Positions 27,122-35,932 of a DNA stretch of 64,000 nt are shown here, in pieces. Below the pieces are notes generated by a model. The model had not been told where the DNA came from. It did no database searches and saw only the letters and a program-made list of their open reading frames with translations. Source of the stretch: Mycolicibacterium fallax (lineage in GTDB: Bacteria > Actinomycetota > Actinomycetes > Mycobacteriales > Mycobacteriaceae); contig NZ_AP022603.1 of the NCBI RefSeq assembly GCF_010726955.1, positions 992,001-1,056,000 on the forward strand. The letters are read 5' to 3'. How positions within the stretch are numbered: the stretch's first letter is position 1; every line of letters begins with the position of its first letter. The position numbers and the translations under genes were made by a program.

Positions 27122-27832
27122 GTGACCGAAACCCCGAACCCCGACGCCGGCTGGTCCGCGTCGCAGCCGGAGCCGCCGATGCCGCCCGCCTCGCCCTCGG
27201 ACCCGACGGCCATCGTCGCGCGCCCCGGCTCCCCGGCCGACGATCAGAAGACCCAGCAGATCAGCCCGCTGCCCGGTCCGGGGTCCGGCGGTTGGTCGGC
27301 CCCGGTACCGCCGCCGGCGCCCGGCGGGGCCTACAGCTACCCCGGCGCGGCCGTGCCGACGGGCGCCTACCCGGGCAACCCGGCCGATCCGGCCGCCGCG
27401 ACCCAGGCCCATCCCGGCGCAGGCGGGATGCTGCCACCCCCGCCGCAGCATCCGTCCGGGCCCACCGGCGACGCCGAGGGAACCAAGAAATCCGGCGGCA
27501 AGGCCAAGAAGCTGGTGTTCGCCGGCCTCGGGGTGCTGGTGATCGCCGCGGCCGCGGTCGCGGTCCTGGGGTTCTGGAAGCCGGGCTTCTTCTGGACCCA
27601 CACCCTGGACGTCAACGCGGTTCAGACCGGCGTGCAACTCGTCCTGACCGATCCGGTGACCGGGTACGGCGCGGCGAACGTCACCGAGGTGCGCTGCAAT
27701 GACGGGCAGAATCCGGTCATCGCCTCCGGCGCGACCTTCGGTTGCGGGATGAAGATCGGCGGCATCGATCGCACGGTCACCGTGACGTTCATCGACAGCA
27801 CCGGAACCTACGGCGTCGGCGCTCCGCAGTAG
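27122..27832 (+). CDS. Single-pass membrane protein with DUF4333 domain
   Basis: The 236-residue protein starts with GTG at 27122 after GGGAGGGACA. It has a Pro/Gly-rich cytoplasmic region (residues 1-125), a basic stretch (TKKSGGKAKK), one transmembrane helix (about 131-152), and a short outer domain with VRCNDGQNPVIASGATFGCG and VTVTFIDSTGTYGV that fits DUF4333 (PF14230), with its Cys pair. Its last base is the first base of the downstream kinase start (TAGTG), so the two are translationally coupled. Pro-rich tails of this kind are frequent kinase substrates; Thr residues near position 45 are candidates. Confidence 0.75.
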   Translation: MTETPNPDAGWSASQPEPPMPPASPSDPTAIVARPGSPADDQKTQQISPLPGPGSGGWSAPVPPPAPGGAYSYPGAAVPTGAYPGNPADPAAATQAHPGAGGMLPPPPQHPSGPTGDAEGTKKSGGKAKKLVFAGLGVLVIAAAAVAVLGFWKPGFFWTHTLDVNAVQTGVQLVLTDPVTGYGAANVTEVRCNDGQNPVIASGATFGCGMKIGGIDRTVTVTFIDSTGTYGVGAPQ

Positions 27833-29472
27833 TGCTGCCCAGCGGTTCCTACGTCGCCGGCTACCGGGTCCAGCGGGCCGTCGGCTCCGGCGGTATGGGC
27901 ACGGTCTACGCGGTCACCGATCCGGCGCTGCCGCGCACCGACGCGTTGAAGGTGCTGTCCAGCGAGCTGTCGGCTGACCCCCAGTTCCGGGCCCGCTTCC
28001 TGCGGGAGGCCGATATCGCCGCGGTCCTGGACCACCCGAACATCGTGTCGGTGTACGACCGCGGTGAGAGCAGCGACGGCAAGCTGTGGATCGCCATGCA
28101 GTTCGTCGACGGCACCGACGCCGACGAAGCGCTCAAGGCCGGGACGATGACCCCGATGCGGGCGTTGCACATCGCCGGCGCGGTGGCCGACGCGCTGGAC
28201 TACGCGCACGGCCGCGGCATGGTGCACCGCGACGTCAAGCCGGCGAACTTCCTGCTCTCCGGACCGATCGGGCACGACGAGCGGGTTCTGTTGGGGGACT
28301 TCGGGATTGCCCGCGCCCTCGATGACGCCAGCCATCACACCGCCACCGGTTCGGTGATGGCCACCATGCCCTATGCCAGCCCGGAATCCATTGACGGCGC
28401 GGCCGTCGACGGCCGCGCCGACCAGTATTCGCTGGCCTGCTCGCTGTACCGGATGTTGACCGGCCGGCTGCCGTTTGAATCGGCCACCGGCGTGGCGGCG
28501 ATGATGATGGCGCATCTCACCGCGCCGCCCCCCCGGATCAGTCAGAGCGCGCCCTGGCTGCCACACGGTTTGGACGAGGTCTTCGCGACCGGGATGGCCA
28601 AGGATCCGCGGCAGCGATTCGGGTCCTGCAACGAACTCGTCGCCGCGGCCGCGGCAACCTTCACCGGTGCGGTGGCCGCGATGTCCGAAGCCACCTCCAT
28701 CGTGCAGCGGCCGCCGTCGCCGCCGGTCACCGAGCCGCCGAAGACCCGGCGGAGCCTGCGCTGGCCCGCGCTGGCCGGGGTGGTGCTGCTGGTGGCCGGC
28801 GGAACCACCGCGGTGGTGCTGACCACCGGCTCCGACGACGCCGACAATCCGGCCCCGCCGTCGGCGCCGAGCACCGTCGCCTCCAGCGCGGCGCCGGTGG
28901 TCCCCGACACCGCCCTGCCGGGCTTCCTGCTCAGCCCCGAAGCGGTCAGCAAAGTCGCCGGCTGGCCGCTGACCGCCAAGTCCACCGGCTCCGAGTTGCT
29001 CGACGATTCGAAGTTCACCTCGGCCACCAAGTGCGTCGGCGCGATGTATCCGCTGCAGTCCACCCAGTACACCGACAGCGGGTACACCAAGATCCACAGT
29101 CAGGAACTGACCTCGGGGACGAGCAACGGTGAAGGGGTCCGGCAGGCGGTCATCGCCTTCGGCACCGAGGAGCTTGCGGCGGCCTCGGTGCAGCGCCAAT
29201 CGCAGTTCTGGCAACCGTGCGCGGGATCGACGGTCACCCTCTACGAGACCAGCACCTCCCCCAAACAGGTCTGGACCATCGGCACGGTCAATGTCACACC
29301 GGCCATGTCGACGACCACGAGCTCGCGCGCCGTAGACCCGATGAGCTGCCAGCACGCCCTGACCTCGGTGCGCAACATCGTCATCGACGTGTTCACCTGC
29401 CGCCGCGGCGAGGGCACCATCGACGTGTCGTCGACGATCGCTCGCGACATCACCGCGAAGATCACCGACTGA
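27832..29472 (+). CDS. Receptor Ser/Thr protein kinase with PknH-like sensor domain
   Basis: The 546-residue protein has an N-terminal kinase domain closely similar to the one at 23736, with GSGGMG, catalytic [11 protein letters not shown] and [20 protein letters not shown] including the activation-loop Thr. A transmembrane helix (about residues 323-343) precedes an outer domain that resembles PknH_C (PF14032): the cysteines in TKCVGAMYP, WQPCAGS, PMSCQHAL and VFTCRRGEG could form the two family disulfides. The start is GTG 27832, overlapping the DUF4333 stop codon. The kinase faces a lipoprotein encoded convergently 6 bp away. Confidence 0.87.
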   Translation: MLPSGSYVAGYRVQRAVGSGGMGTVYAVTDPALPRTDALKVLSSELSADPQFRARFLREADIAAVLDHPNIVSVYDRGESSDGKLWIAMQFVDGTDADEALKAGTMTPMRALHIAGAVADALDYAHGRGMVHRDVKPANFLLSGPIGHDERVLLGDFGIARALDDASHHTATGSVMATMPYASPESIDGAAVDGRADQYSLACSLYRMLTGRLPFESATGVAAMMMAHLTAPPPRISQSAPWLPHGLDEVFATGMAKDPRQRFGSCNELVAAAAATFTGAVAAMSEATSIVQRPPSPPVTEPPKTRRSLRWPALAGVVLLVAGGTTAVVLTTGSDDADNPAPPSAPSTVASSAAPVVPDTALPGFLLSPEAVSKVAGWPLTAKSTGSELLDDSKFTSATKCVGAMYPLQSTQYTDSGYTKIHSQELTSGTSNGEGVRQAVIAFGTEELAAASVQRQSQFWQPCAGSTVTLYETSTSPKQVWTIGTVNVTPAMSTTTSSRAVDPMSCQHALTSVRNIVIDVFTCRRGEGTIDVSSTIARDITAKITD

Positions 29473-29478
29473 GCGCCG

Positions 29479-30711
29479 CTACCCCTGGGTGAGCAGCAGG
29501 TACTGCGCGGACAGCAGCTGGCGGGTGATGTTGAGGTCCTCGTCGGAATAGACGTCGATCGCGTAGTTGTCCACCGGCGCCACACAGTAATTCGGGCGTT
29601 CCCAGGGCATCTTGTCCGGGATCGGCTCGAAGCAGCGCGCGGACGGAAATCCGTTGATACCCGCGGAGGTGGTCCGCTTGTCGGCGGCGGCCTGGTTGGA
29701 CAGGGTCTCAACCAGATCGACGGCGGCGGCGGCATCGCGCGTCTCGATGATCCGGGTCCGGCGGACCGCAACATTCTCTACGCCGGCGTTCTCGAAGGCC
29801 TGGGCCATCGCCCCGGCGTCCATCTCGTAGGCCAGTGCACCGTGCGCGGTGTAGCTGCCGAGTCGGCCCTTGAGCCGGTAGCCGATCCTGTCGTGGGCCG
29901 GCACGGTGCGGGCCAGCAGGGTGCTGGGATCCCACAGCTGGTCGGCGAGCTTGTCGATCGGGGTGGGGGTGTACCTGCCCAGCTCTGCCAGTTGGAGATC
30001 CAGCAGCTTCCCGGCCAGCGGGATGCCGGAGTCCACCGGGATGGTGCCCTGGTCGCGGCCACCGATCCCCTGGATCAGCAGCAGCGGGCCCTGGGTGGTC
30101 AGCGCCGTCAGGTAGGTGTTGTTGTAGTCGCCGTCGACGACGACCGCGCGGGTATCCGGGTGACCCGGGATCTCGGCGGGGCGCGGGTTGGTGGCCTTGG
30201 TGTCGGCGGTGGCGGCGGCCAGCAGGTCGTCGGCGGCCTTCTGGGCGTCCTCCGGTGTCTTGAACCGCAGCACTGCGTTCGCACTGTTCACCGAGGCCTG
30301 GTCACGGGATTCGGCGTACATTCCGAACCCGGCCACCACCAGATCCATATCCACCACCGAGGCGACATCGCCGCTGTGAACGAAGTCCCGCAGCCGGTCG
30401 GTGCTGGTCACCGGCCCCGATTTGCCCAGCTTGGCTCCGGAGCCGCGGGTCAGCGCCGGATCCGCCTGGTACGGCAAAATCACGTACTCCGACATCCGGA
30501 TGGACTCGACCAGCGAGCCGTCGTCGCCGGCCTTACCGAGCGAGGTCGGCGCCTTGCGGGCGAACGGGCCACTGTCGAGCAGCGCCGCATTGACGGCCAT
30601 CGGATCCTGGTTGGGGTCGCGGATCGCCACCCCGGTGTCGACGGTCGCGCAGCCGCCCAGCAATCCGACGGCTGCCGCCATCGCCGTGTATCGAGCCCAT
30701 CTCACCCGCAC
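29479..30711 (-). CDS. DUF7373 family lipoprotein, paralogue of the one at 25822
   Basis: This roughly 410-residue lipoprotein has the signal MAAAVGLLGGC and lipobox Cys, then the family body: IRDPNQDPMAVNAALLDSG, FKTPEDAQKAADDL, YTPTPIDKLADQLWDPSTLL and Cys pairs SARCFEP and PNYCVAP. The start is GTG 30711 or 30705, with ATG 30681 as the lower limit; GTG 30711 is nearest to a GGGG-rich ribosome site. It is convergent with the PknH-like kinase (6-bp gap). The two lipoproteins of this family flank a two-kinase block, which suggests a shared envelope-sensing task. Confidence 0.75.
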   Translation of the reverse strand: MRVRWARYTAMAAAVGLLGGCATVDTGVAIRDPNQDPMAVNAALLDSGPFARKAPTSLGKAGDDGSLVESIRMSEYVILPYQADPALTRGSGAKLGKSGPVTSTDRLRDFVHSGDVASVVDMDLVVAGFGMYAESRDQASVNSANAVLRFKTPEDAQKAADDLLAAATADTKATNPRPAEIPGHPDTRAVVVDGDYNNTYLTALTTQGPLLLIQGIGGRDQGTIPVDSGIPLAGKLLDLQLAELGRYTPTPIDKLADQLWDPSTLLARTVPAHDRIGYRLKGRLGSYTAHGALAYEMDAGAMAQAFENAGVENVAVRRTRIIETRDAAAAVDLVETLSNQAAADKRTTSAGINGFPSARCFEPIPDKMPWERPNYCVAPVDNYAIDVYSDEDLNITRQLLSAQYLLLTQG

Positions 30712-30862
30712 CGCTACCCCATTCAATGCCCTGCCGGTCCCCCGCGGGCCCGACGATCCTCGTGTCACAGCAAATCTACCGGCCCCCGTCGGGGTGGCGA
30801 TCACCGGATTCTCCGCGGGCCTGCGGCCCACCGCGGAGCCGAATGCAGGTAACTTGGCCGCG

Positions 30863-31540
30863 GTGAGCACCTCTTCGCCGGCCTGGTCCGCGCGGCTGTG
30901 GGCCGACATCGAGCCCATCTACGCCGCGATCCTCGAGCATCCCTTCATCACCGGGCTGACCGACGGCAGCCTGGACCCCGATGTCTTCGCCGGTTACGTC
31001 GCCCAGGACGTGCACTACCTGCGCGACTACGCCCGGGCGCTGGCACTGGTGTCGGCCAAGGCCCCCGGGCTGGCGGCCACCGCGATGTTCGCCCGGCACG
31101 CCGCCGAGGTGCACGACGTGGAGCTCGCGCTGCACGCCGAACTGCTGCCGCAGCTCGGACTCGACGGCGCCGAACTGGATGCCATCCCGGTCGCCCCGAC
31201 CACCCGGGCCTACACCAGCTATCTACTGGCGACGGCCAGCACCGGCAGCTTCGCCGAGGGCCTGGCCGCGGTGCTGCCGTGCTACTGGATCTACGCCCGG
31301 GTCGGGGCCGAGCTGCTCGGCCGCGGCTCCCCCGACCCCCGCTACGCGCTGTGGATCGGCAGCTACGGCGGCGAGGAGTTTGCCGCCACCGTCGCCGAGG
31401 TCCTCGAGCTGGCCGACGGCGTCGGCGTCGGGCTGTCGGTGCTCGAGGAGGCCGCCGCGCGGCAGCACTTCGTCACCACCTCGCGGTATGAGTGGATGTT
31501 CTGGGACGGCGCCTACCGCCGGGAGACCTGGCCGGTCTGA
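30863..31540 (+). CDS. TenA/thiaminase II family protein
   Basis: The 225-residue all-helical protein matches TenA: IYAAILEHPFITGLTDGSLD at the start, DVHYLRDYARALALV (the conserved Tyr/Asp region), LPCYWIYARVG with the catalytic Cys, and EEAAARQHFVTTSRYEWMFW at the end with the conserved Glu/Tyr. These enzymes hydrolyse aminopyrimidines in thiamine salvage. GTG 30863 is chosen as the first start after a plausible spacer; an upstream open frame has no family similarity. No thi gene is adjacent. Confidence 0.85.
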   Translation: MSTSSPAWSARLWADIEPIYAAILEHPFITGLTDGSLDPDVFAGYVAQDVHYLRDYARALALVSAKAPGLAATAMFARHAAEVHDVELALHAELLPQLGLDGAELDAIPVAPTTRAYTSYLLATASTGSFAEGLAAVLPCYWIYARVGAELLGRGSPDPRYALWIGSYGGEEFAATVAEVLELADGVGVGLSVLEEAAARQHFVTTSRYEWMFWDGAYRRETWPV

Positions 31541-31588
31541 CCGGGCCGGTCTGACCGGGCCGGCCGCACCGGCGGCGGCGCAGCCCGG

Positions 31589-32620
31589 TCAGGAGAACCG
31601 GACGTGCATAGTCGCCATGCCGAAGATCTTCTTGTCCGACGCCTTCGCGCCGACCACGATGACACCGCTGCGGGTCTCGGGGTCCAGCGACTTGATCCGT
31701 CCGCTGTATTCGATGTCCCCGCGGCCGTCGGCCGGGACGACCGCCGGCGCGGACAGCCGCACCGAATACTTGGTGACCGCGCCCGGATCGCCGGACCAGG
31801 CGGACACGAAACCGGCGCCCAGGCCCAGGGTCAGCATGCCGTGCGCGATCACGTCGGGCAGCCCGGCCAGCTTGGCGATGCTCTCGTCCCAGTGGATCGG
31901 GTTCGCGTCGCCGGCCACGCCGGCGTAGTTGACCAGATCGCCGCGGGACAGCCGGGTGTGGTGCACCGGCAGTTGGTCGCCGACCGCCAGGTCCTCGAAC
32001 CGCAACGAGCCCGGGGTCCGGGTCGCGGTGACATCGGAGACCGGCACCACCACGTCGGGCCGGACCGTCTTGACGTACTCGGCCGCGGCGTCCTCCACCG
32101 ACATGATGTCGATGTCGTGCATCATCACCTTCGCCACCGCGTCGGTGATGGCCGGATCGACCTCATCGGCGGTGACCCCGACGACGGTGGTGTGCATGGT
32201 GTGCACCCGCTCGCCGTTGGCGTCGACGTAGGTGTTGGTGATGGTGATCATGTCCCGGCCGGCGACCCGGCGGACCGAGGACAGTTCCACGTCGGTCTGC
32301 AGCACATCGCCCACCACGATCGGACGGTGCTGCTCGAAGACCTCCTCGGTCTGCACGTAGGTGTCGTAGCCGACGACGACCTCCTGCAGCAGCTTGCGGT
32401 TGGCCGACATCGCCGGGATCGCGGTGAAGGTCAGCGGGGCGACCAGCCCGGAATAGCCCAGCGCCGCGGCCGCGTCGTCGTCCCAGTGCGCGGGGTGGTA
32501 GTCCTGCACCGCGCGGGCGTACTCGAGAACCTTGGTGCGCTCCACCGGGTAGGTGTGGTCTGCCTCGTAGTAATGGCCGACCCGATCCATGATCGCGGGG
32601 GCTTCCGGTGCCGTTGTCAT
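31589..32620 (-). CDS. Fused HadA/HadB-type (3R)-hydroxyacyl dehydratase
   Basis: The 343-residue protein has two hotdog domains. The N-half (about 1-165) resembles HadA (FAS1_DH region, RVGHYYEADHTYPVERTKVL, PVVVGD-like IVVGDVLQTDVELSSV). The C-half (about 200-343) is a MaoC/HadB domain with the catalytic dyad in YAGVAGDANPIHWDE, the Asp and His expected to activate water. It should hydrate or dehydrate acyl-ACP or acyl-CoA intermediates in fatty-acid or mycolate metabolism. In the core FAS-II system HadA and HadB are separate subunits; this is the fused paralogue. ATG 32620 follows a poor ribosome site. Confidence 0.85.
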   Translation of the reverse strand: MTTAPEAPAIMDRVGHYYEADHTYPVERTKVLEYARAVQDYHPAHWDDDAAAALGYSGLVAPLTFTAIPAMSANRKLLQEVVVGYDTYVQTEEVFEQHRPIVVGDVLQTDVELSSVRRVAGRDMITITNTYVDANGERVHTMHTTVVGVTADEVDPAITDAVAKVMMHDIDIMSVEDAAAEYVKTVRPDVVVPVSDVTATRTPGSLRFEDLAVGDQLPVHHTRLSRGDLVNYAGVAGDANPIHWDESIAKLAGLPDVIAHGMLTLGLGAGFVSAWSGDPGAVTKYSVRLSAPAVVPADGRGDIEYSGRIKSLDPETRSGVIVVGAKASDKKIFGMATMHVRFS

Positions 32621-32727
32621 AGTCTCTCTCACTGTTCGGTTCAGGTGGATCGTAAAGCAGTCGGCGCACCGGACGTGCACAACCCGACAGTTGCCCCGTG
32701 CGGCGGCAACGGCGCAGGCTGTGAGGG

Positions 32728-33264
32728 GTGTTGACCTTCGGACACGGCCGCGCCGACCGCGACCGGCTCGCGGCCCTGCTGACCGGCGCCGGCGTCGAGC
32801 ACATCGTCGATGTCCGGCGCTTCCCCGGCAGCCGCGCCAACCCGGCCGCCGCGGCCGGCCAGATCGAGGCGCTGGCAACCGAGCTCGGCATCTCCTACCG
32901 GCACGAACCGCGGTTCGGCGGCCGGCGGCGGCTGACCGCCGCCGAGGCGGCCACCGCCCCGGACACCTGGTGGACGGTCCCGGCGTTTCGCGCCTACGCC
33001 GGCTGGACCCGGGGCCCGCAGTTCCGCGCCGCGCTGACCGAACTGCTCGAGACCGCCGCGCCGCGCACCACCGCGCTGATGTGTTCAGAGTCACTGTGGT
33101 GGCGCTGCCACCGGCGGCTGATCGCCGACGTGCTGGTGTGCGAGTGCGCCGTGGCCGTCGGCCATCTCATGCACAACGGCACCATCGCCGAGCATCGGCC
33201 CTGCGCCGGGGCCCGGATCGGCCCGGATGGCCGGCTGATCTGGGACGGCGCGGCCGCGCCGTGA
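32728..33264 (+). CDS. DUF488 domain-containing protein
   Basis: This 178-residue protein matches DUF488 (PF04343): LTFGHGRADRDRLAALL at the start, VEHIVDVRRFPGSRANP, ISYRHEPRFGGRRR, and LMCSESLWWRCHRRLIAD near the end with the conserved CxExxxxCHR-type motif. The family has a rossmann-like fold and a conserved Cys pair but no proven function. The start is GTG 32728 directly after GAGGG. It stands 58 bp before the helicase gene on the same strand. Confidence 0.82.
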   Translation: MLTFGHGRADRDRLAALLTGAGVEHIVDVRRFPGSRANPAAAAGQIEALATELGISYRHEPRFGGRRRLTAAEAATAPDTWWTVPAFRAYAGWTRGPQFRAALTELLETAAPRTTALMCSESLWWRCHRRLIADVLVCECAVAVGHLMHNGTIAEHRPCAGARIGPDGRLIWDGAAAP

Positions 33265-33322
33265 GGCCGGTGCCGGGGCTGCCCGCCGGGCCCGCCGGCG
33301 GGTCGGGCACGCTGGTCACACG

Positions 33323-35887
33323 ATGACGCCCGATCCCCCGGTCCCCGATCCGCCGGTCCCCGCTGCCCTGGTCGGGGACGGCGCGCAGCTGGCCGCGCTG
33401 CGGGCCCGCGGCGCCGACCCGGATGCGGTGTTCGCCGAGTTCGGCGAGTGGGCCGCGGCCCAGGGCACCGCGCTGTATCCGGCGCAGGAGGAGGCGCTGA
33501 TCGAACTGGTCAGCGGCGCGAACGTGGTGCTGGCGACCCCGACCGGGTCCGGCAAATCCCTGGTGGCCACCGGGGCGATCTACGCGACCCTGGCCGGCGG
33601 TGGCCGCAGCTACTACACCGCCCCGATCAAGGCCCTGGTCAGCGAAAAGTTCTTCGCGCTGTGCGCGGTGTTCGGCGCCGGTCAGGTGGGCATGCTGACC
33701 GGTGACGCCGCGGTCAACGCCGACGCGCCGATCATCGCCTGCACGGCCGAGGTGCTGGCCAACATCGCGCTGCGCGAGGGCGCCGACGCGGACATCGCGC
33801 TGGTGGTGATGGACGAGTTTCACTTCTACGGCGACCCCGACCGAGGCTGGGCCTGGCAAGTGCCGCTGCTGGAGTTGCCGCGCGCGCAGTTCCTGCTGAT
33901 GTCGGCGACCCTCGGCGACGTCGGCTTCATCCGCGCTGACCTGACCCGGCGCACCGGGCGCGAGACCGCCGAGGTGGGCGGTGTCGAGCGGCCGGTCCCG
34001 CTGTTCTACTCGTATGCGACGACCCCGATCCACGAGACCATCCAGGAGCTGCTGGACACCGGGCAGGCGCCGATCTACCTGGTGCACTTCTCCCAGGCCG
34101 CGGCGTTGGAGCGTGCCCAGGCCCTGATGAGCGTCAACGTCGCCAGCAAGGCCGAAAAGGCCGACATCGCCGAGGCGATCGGTGGGTTCCGGTTCACCTC
34201 CGGCTTCGGGGCGACGCTGTCGCGGATGGTCCGGCACGGGATCGGGGTACACCACGCCGGGATGCTGCCGAAGTACCGGCGGCTGGTGGAGCAGCTGGCC
34301 CAGGCCGGGCGGCTGAAGGTGATCTGCGGCACCGACACCCTCGGCGTCGGGATCAACGTGCCGATCCGCACCGTGGTGTTCACCGCGCTGTCGAAGTACG
34401 ACGGCACCCGCACCCGGCTGCTCAACGCCCGGGAATTCCACCAGATCGCCGGCCGGGCCGGGCGGGCCGGCTACGACACCGTCGGCACCGTCGTCGTGCA
34501 GGCGCCCGATCACGAGGTGGAGAACCTCAAGCAATTCGCCAAGGTCGCCGACGACCCGAAGAAGCGACGGAAGTTGGTGCGCCGCAAGGTGCCCGAGGGC
34601 ATGGTGCCGTGGAGCGCGACCACCATGGACCGGCTGGTGGCGGCCTCCCCCGAGCCGCTGCGGTCGAACATGCGGGTGTCTACGGCGATGATCCTCGATG
34701 TGGTCGACCGCCCCGGTGACCCGTTCGTGGCGATGCGCCGGTTGCTCACCGACAACCACGAGCCGCGCAAGCGGCAACTGCGGCTGATTCGGGAGGCCGT
34801 CGGCATCGCCCGCGCGCTGCTGCAGGCCGGGGTGCTCGAACGCCTGGAGCGGCCGGGCCCCGACGGCCGCCGCTACCGGCTGACCGTCGACCTGCCTGCC
34901 GACTTCGCACTGCACCAGCCGCTGTCGACGTTCGCGCTGGCCGCCATCGAGCTGCTCGACGCCGAGTCGGAATGCTATGCCCTGGATGTGGTTTCGGTGA
35001 TCGAGGCCACCCTGGAGGATCCCCGGCAGATCCTGGCCGCCCAGTTGAAGCGGGCCCGGGGTGAGGCGGTGGCCCGGATGAAGGCCGACGGCATCGAGTA
35101 CGACGAACGCATCGAGCTGCTCGACGAGGTCAGCTATCCCAAGCCACTGGAGGACCTGCTGGGTCACGCGTTCGAGGTGTACCTGCGGACCAACCCGTGG
35201 GCGGCCGACGGCCGGCTGTCGGCGAAGTCGATCGTGCGGGAGATGTGGGAACGCGCCATGACGTTCCGGGAGTTCGTCTCCGAGTACGGGCTGGCCCGGT
35301 CCGAGGGCGCGGTGCTGCGGTACCTGTCCGACGCCGTCAAGGCGCTGCGCTCGGGGGTCCCGGCGGCCGCCCGCACCGACGCGCTGACCGACATCGTCGA
35401 ATGGCTCGGCGAGCTGGTGCGCCAGGTCGATTCGAGCCTGCTCGACGAGTGGGAACAGCTCACCGATCCGGATCGCGGCCCGGCCGCGGTGACCGCCCCG
35501 AGCCCGCCGCGCCCACTGACCGCGAACGAGCGGGCGTTCACCGCGATGGTCCGCAACGCGCTGTTTCGCCGGGTGGAGCTGTTCGCCCGCGGCCGCTGGG
35601 AGGACCTCGGTGCACTCGACGGTGACGCCGGCTGGCCGGCGCAGCGCTGGGCGGAGCTGGGCGCCGCCTACCGCGCCGAACACCGCGATGTCGGCACCGG
35701 CCCGGACGCGCGCGGTCCGGCGATGCTGATCTTCGACCGGCAGCCCGGCCGCTGGCGGGTCCGGCAGATCCTCGACGATCCGGCCGGCGACCGGGACTGG
35801 GGCTTCGAGGTCGAGGTGGACCTGGCGGCCTCCGACGAGACCGGCGCGCCGGTGCTGCGGCTGGTCGAGGCCGGCCGGGCGGACTGA
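33323..35887 (+). CDS. Ski2-like DEAD/DEAH box RNA helicase with DUF3516
   Basis: The 854-residue protein has the superfamily-2 helicase core in order: motif I ATPTGSGKS, Ia YTAPIKALVSEKF, II VVMDEFHFYG (DEFH), III LLMSATLGD, IV-like YLVHFSQAAALERAQ, V GTDTLGVGINVP and VI FHQIAGRAGRAG. The C-terminal 400 residues match the DUF3516 extension of actinobacterial helicases. It is a candidate RNA-processing or RNA-decay helicase, related to but distinct from HelY. No operon partner other than DUF488 is evident. Confidence 0.86.
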   Translation: MTPDPPVPDPPVPAALVGDGAQLAALRARGADPDAVFAEFGEWAAAQGTALYPAQEEALIELVSGANVVLATPTGSGKSLVATGAIYATLAGGGRSYYTAPIKALVSEKFFALCAVFGAGQVGMLTGDAAVNADAPIIACTAEVLANIALREGADADIALVVMDEFHFYGDPDRGWAWQVPLLELPRAQFLLMSATLGDVGFIRADLTRRTGRETAEVGGVERPVPLFYSYATTPIHETIQELLDTGQAPIYLVHFSQAAALERAQALMSVNVASKAEKADIAEAIGGFRFTSGFGATLSRMVRHGIGVHHAGMLPKYRRLVEQLAQAGRLKVICGTDTLGVGINVPIRTVVFTALSKYDGTRTRLLNAREFHQIAGRAGRAGYDTVGTVVVQAPDHEVENLKQFAKVADDPKKRRKLVRRKVPEGMVPWSATTMDRLVAASPEPLRSNMRVSTAMILDVVDRPGDPFVAMRRLLTDNHEPRKRQLRLIREAVGIARALLQAGVLERLERPGPDGRRYRLTVDLPADFALHQPLSTFALAAIELLDAESECYALDVVSVIEATLEDPRQILAAQLKRARGEAVARMKADGIEYDERIELLDEVSYPKPLEDLLGHAFEVYLRTNPWAADGRLSAKSIVREMWERAMTFREFVSEYGLARSEGAVLRYLSDAVKALRSGVPAAARTDALTDIVEWLGELVRQVDSSLLDEWEQLTDPDRGPAAVTAPSPPRPLTANERAFTAMVRNALFRRVELFARGRWEDLGALDGDAGWPAQRWAELGAAYRAEHRDVGTGPDARGPAMLIFDRQPGRWRVRQILDDPAGDRDWGFEVEVDLAASDETGAPVLRLVEAGRAD

Positions 35888-35932
35888 GCCCGGCCGTGTG
35901 TCTGTAGCGGCCGGACCGGCGCTCGGGGGTGG

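Noticed and set aside
33167..35683. An 838-codon minus-strand frame opposite the helicase
   Set aside because: It mirrors the helicase gene and has low-complexity content with no motifs; the helicase shows all seven superfamily motifs.
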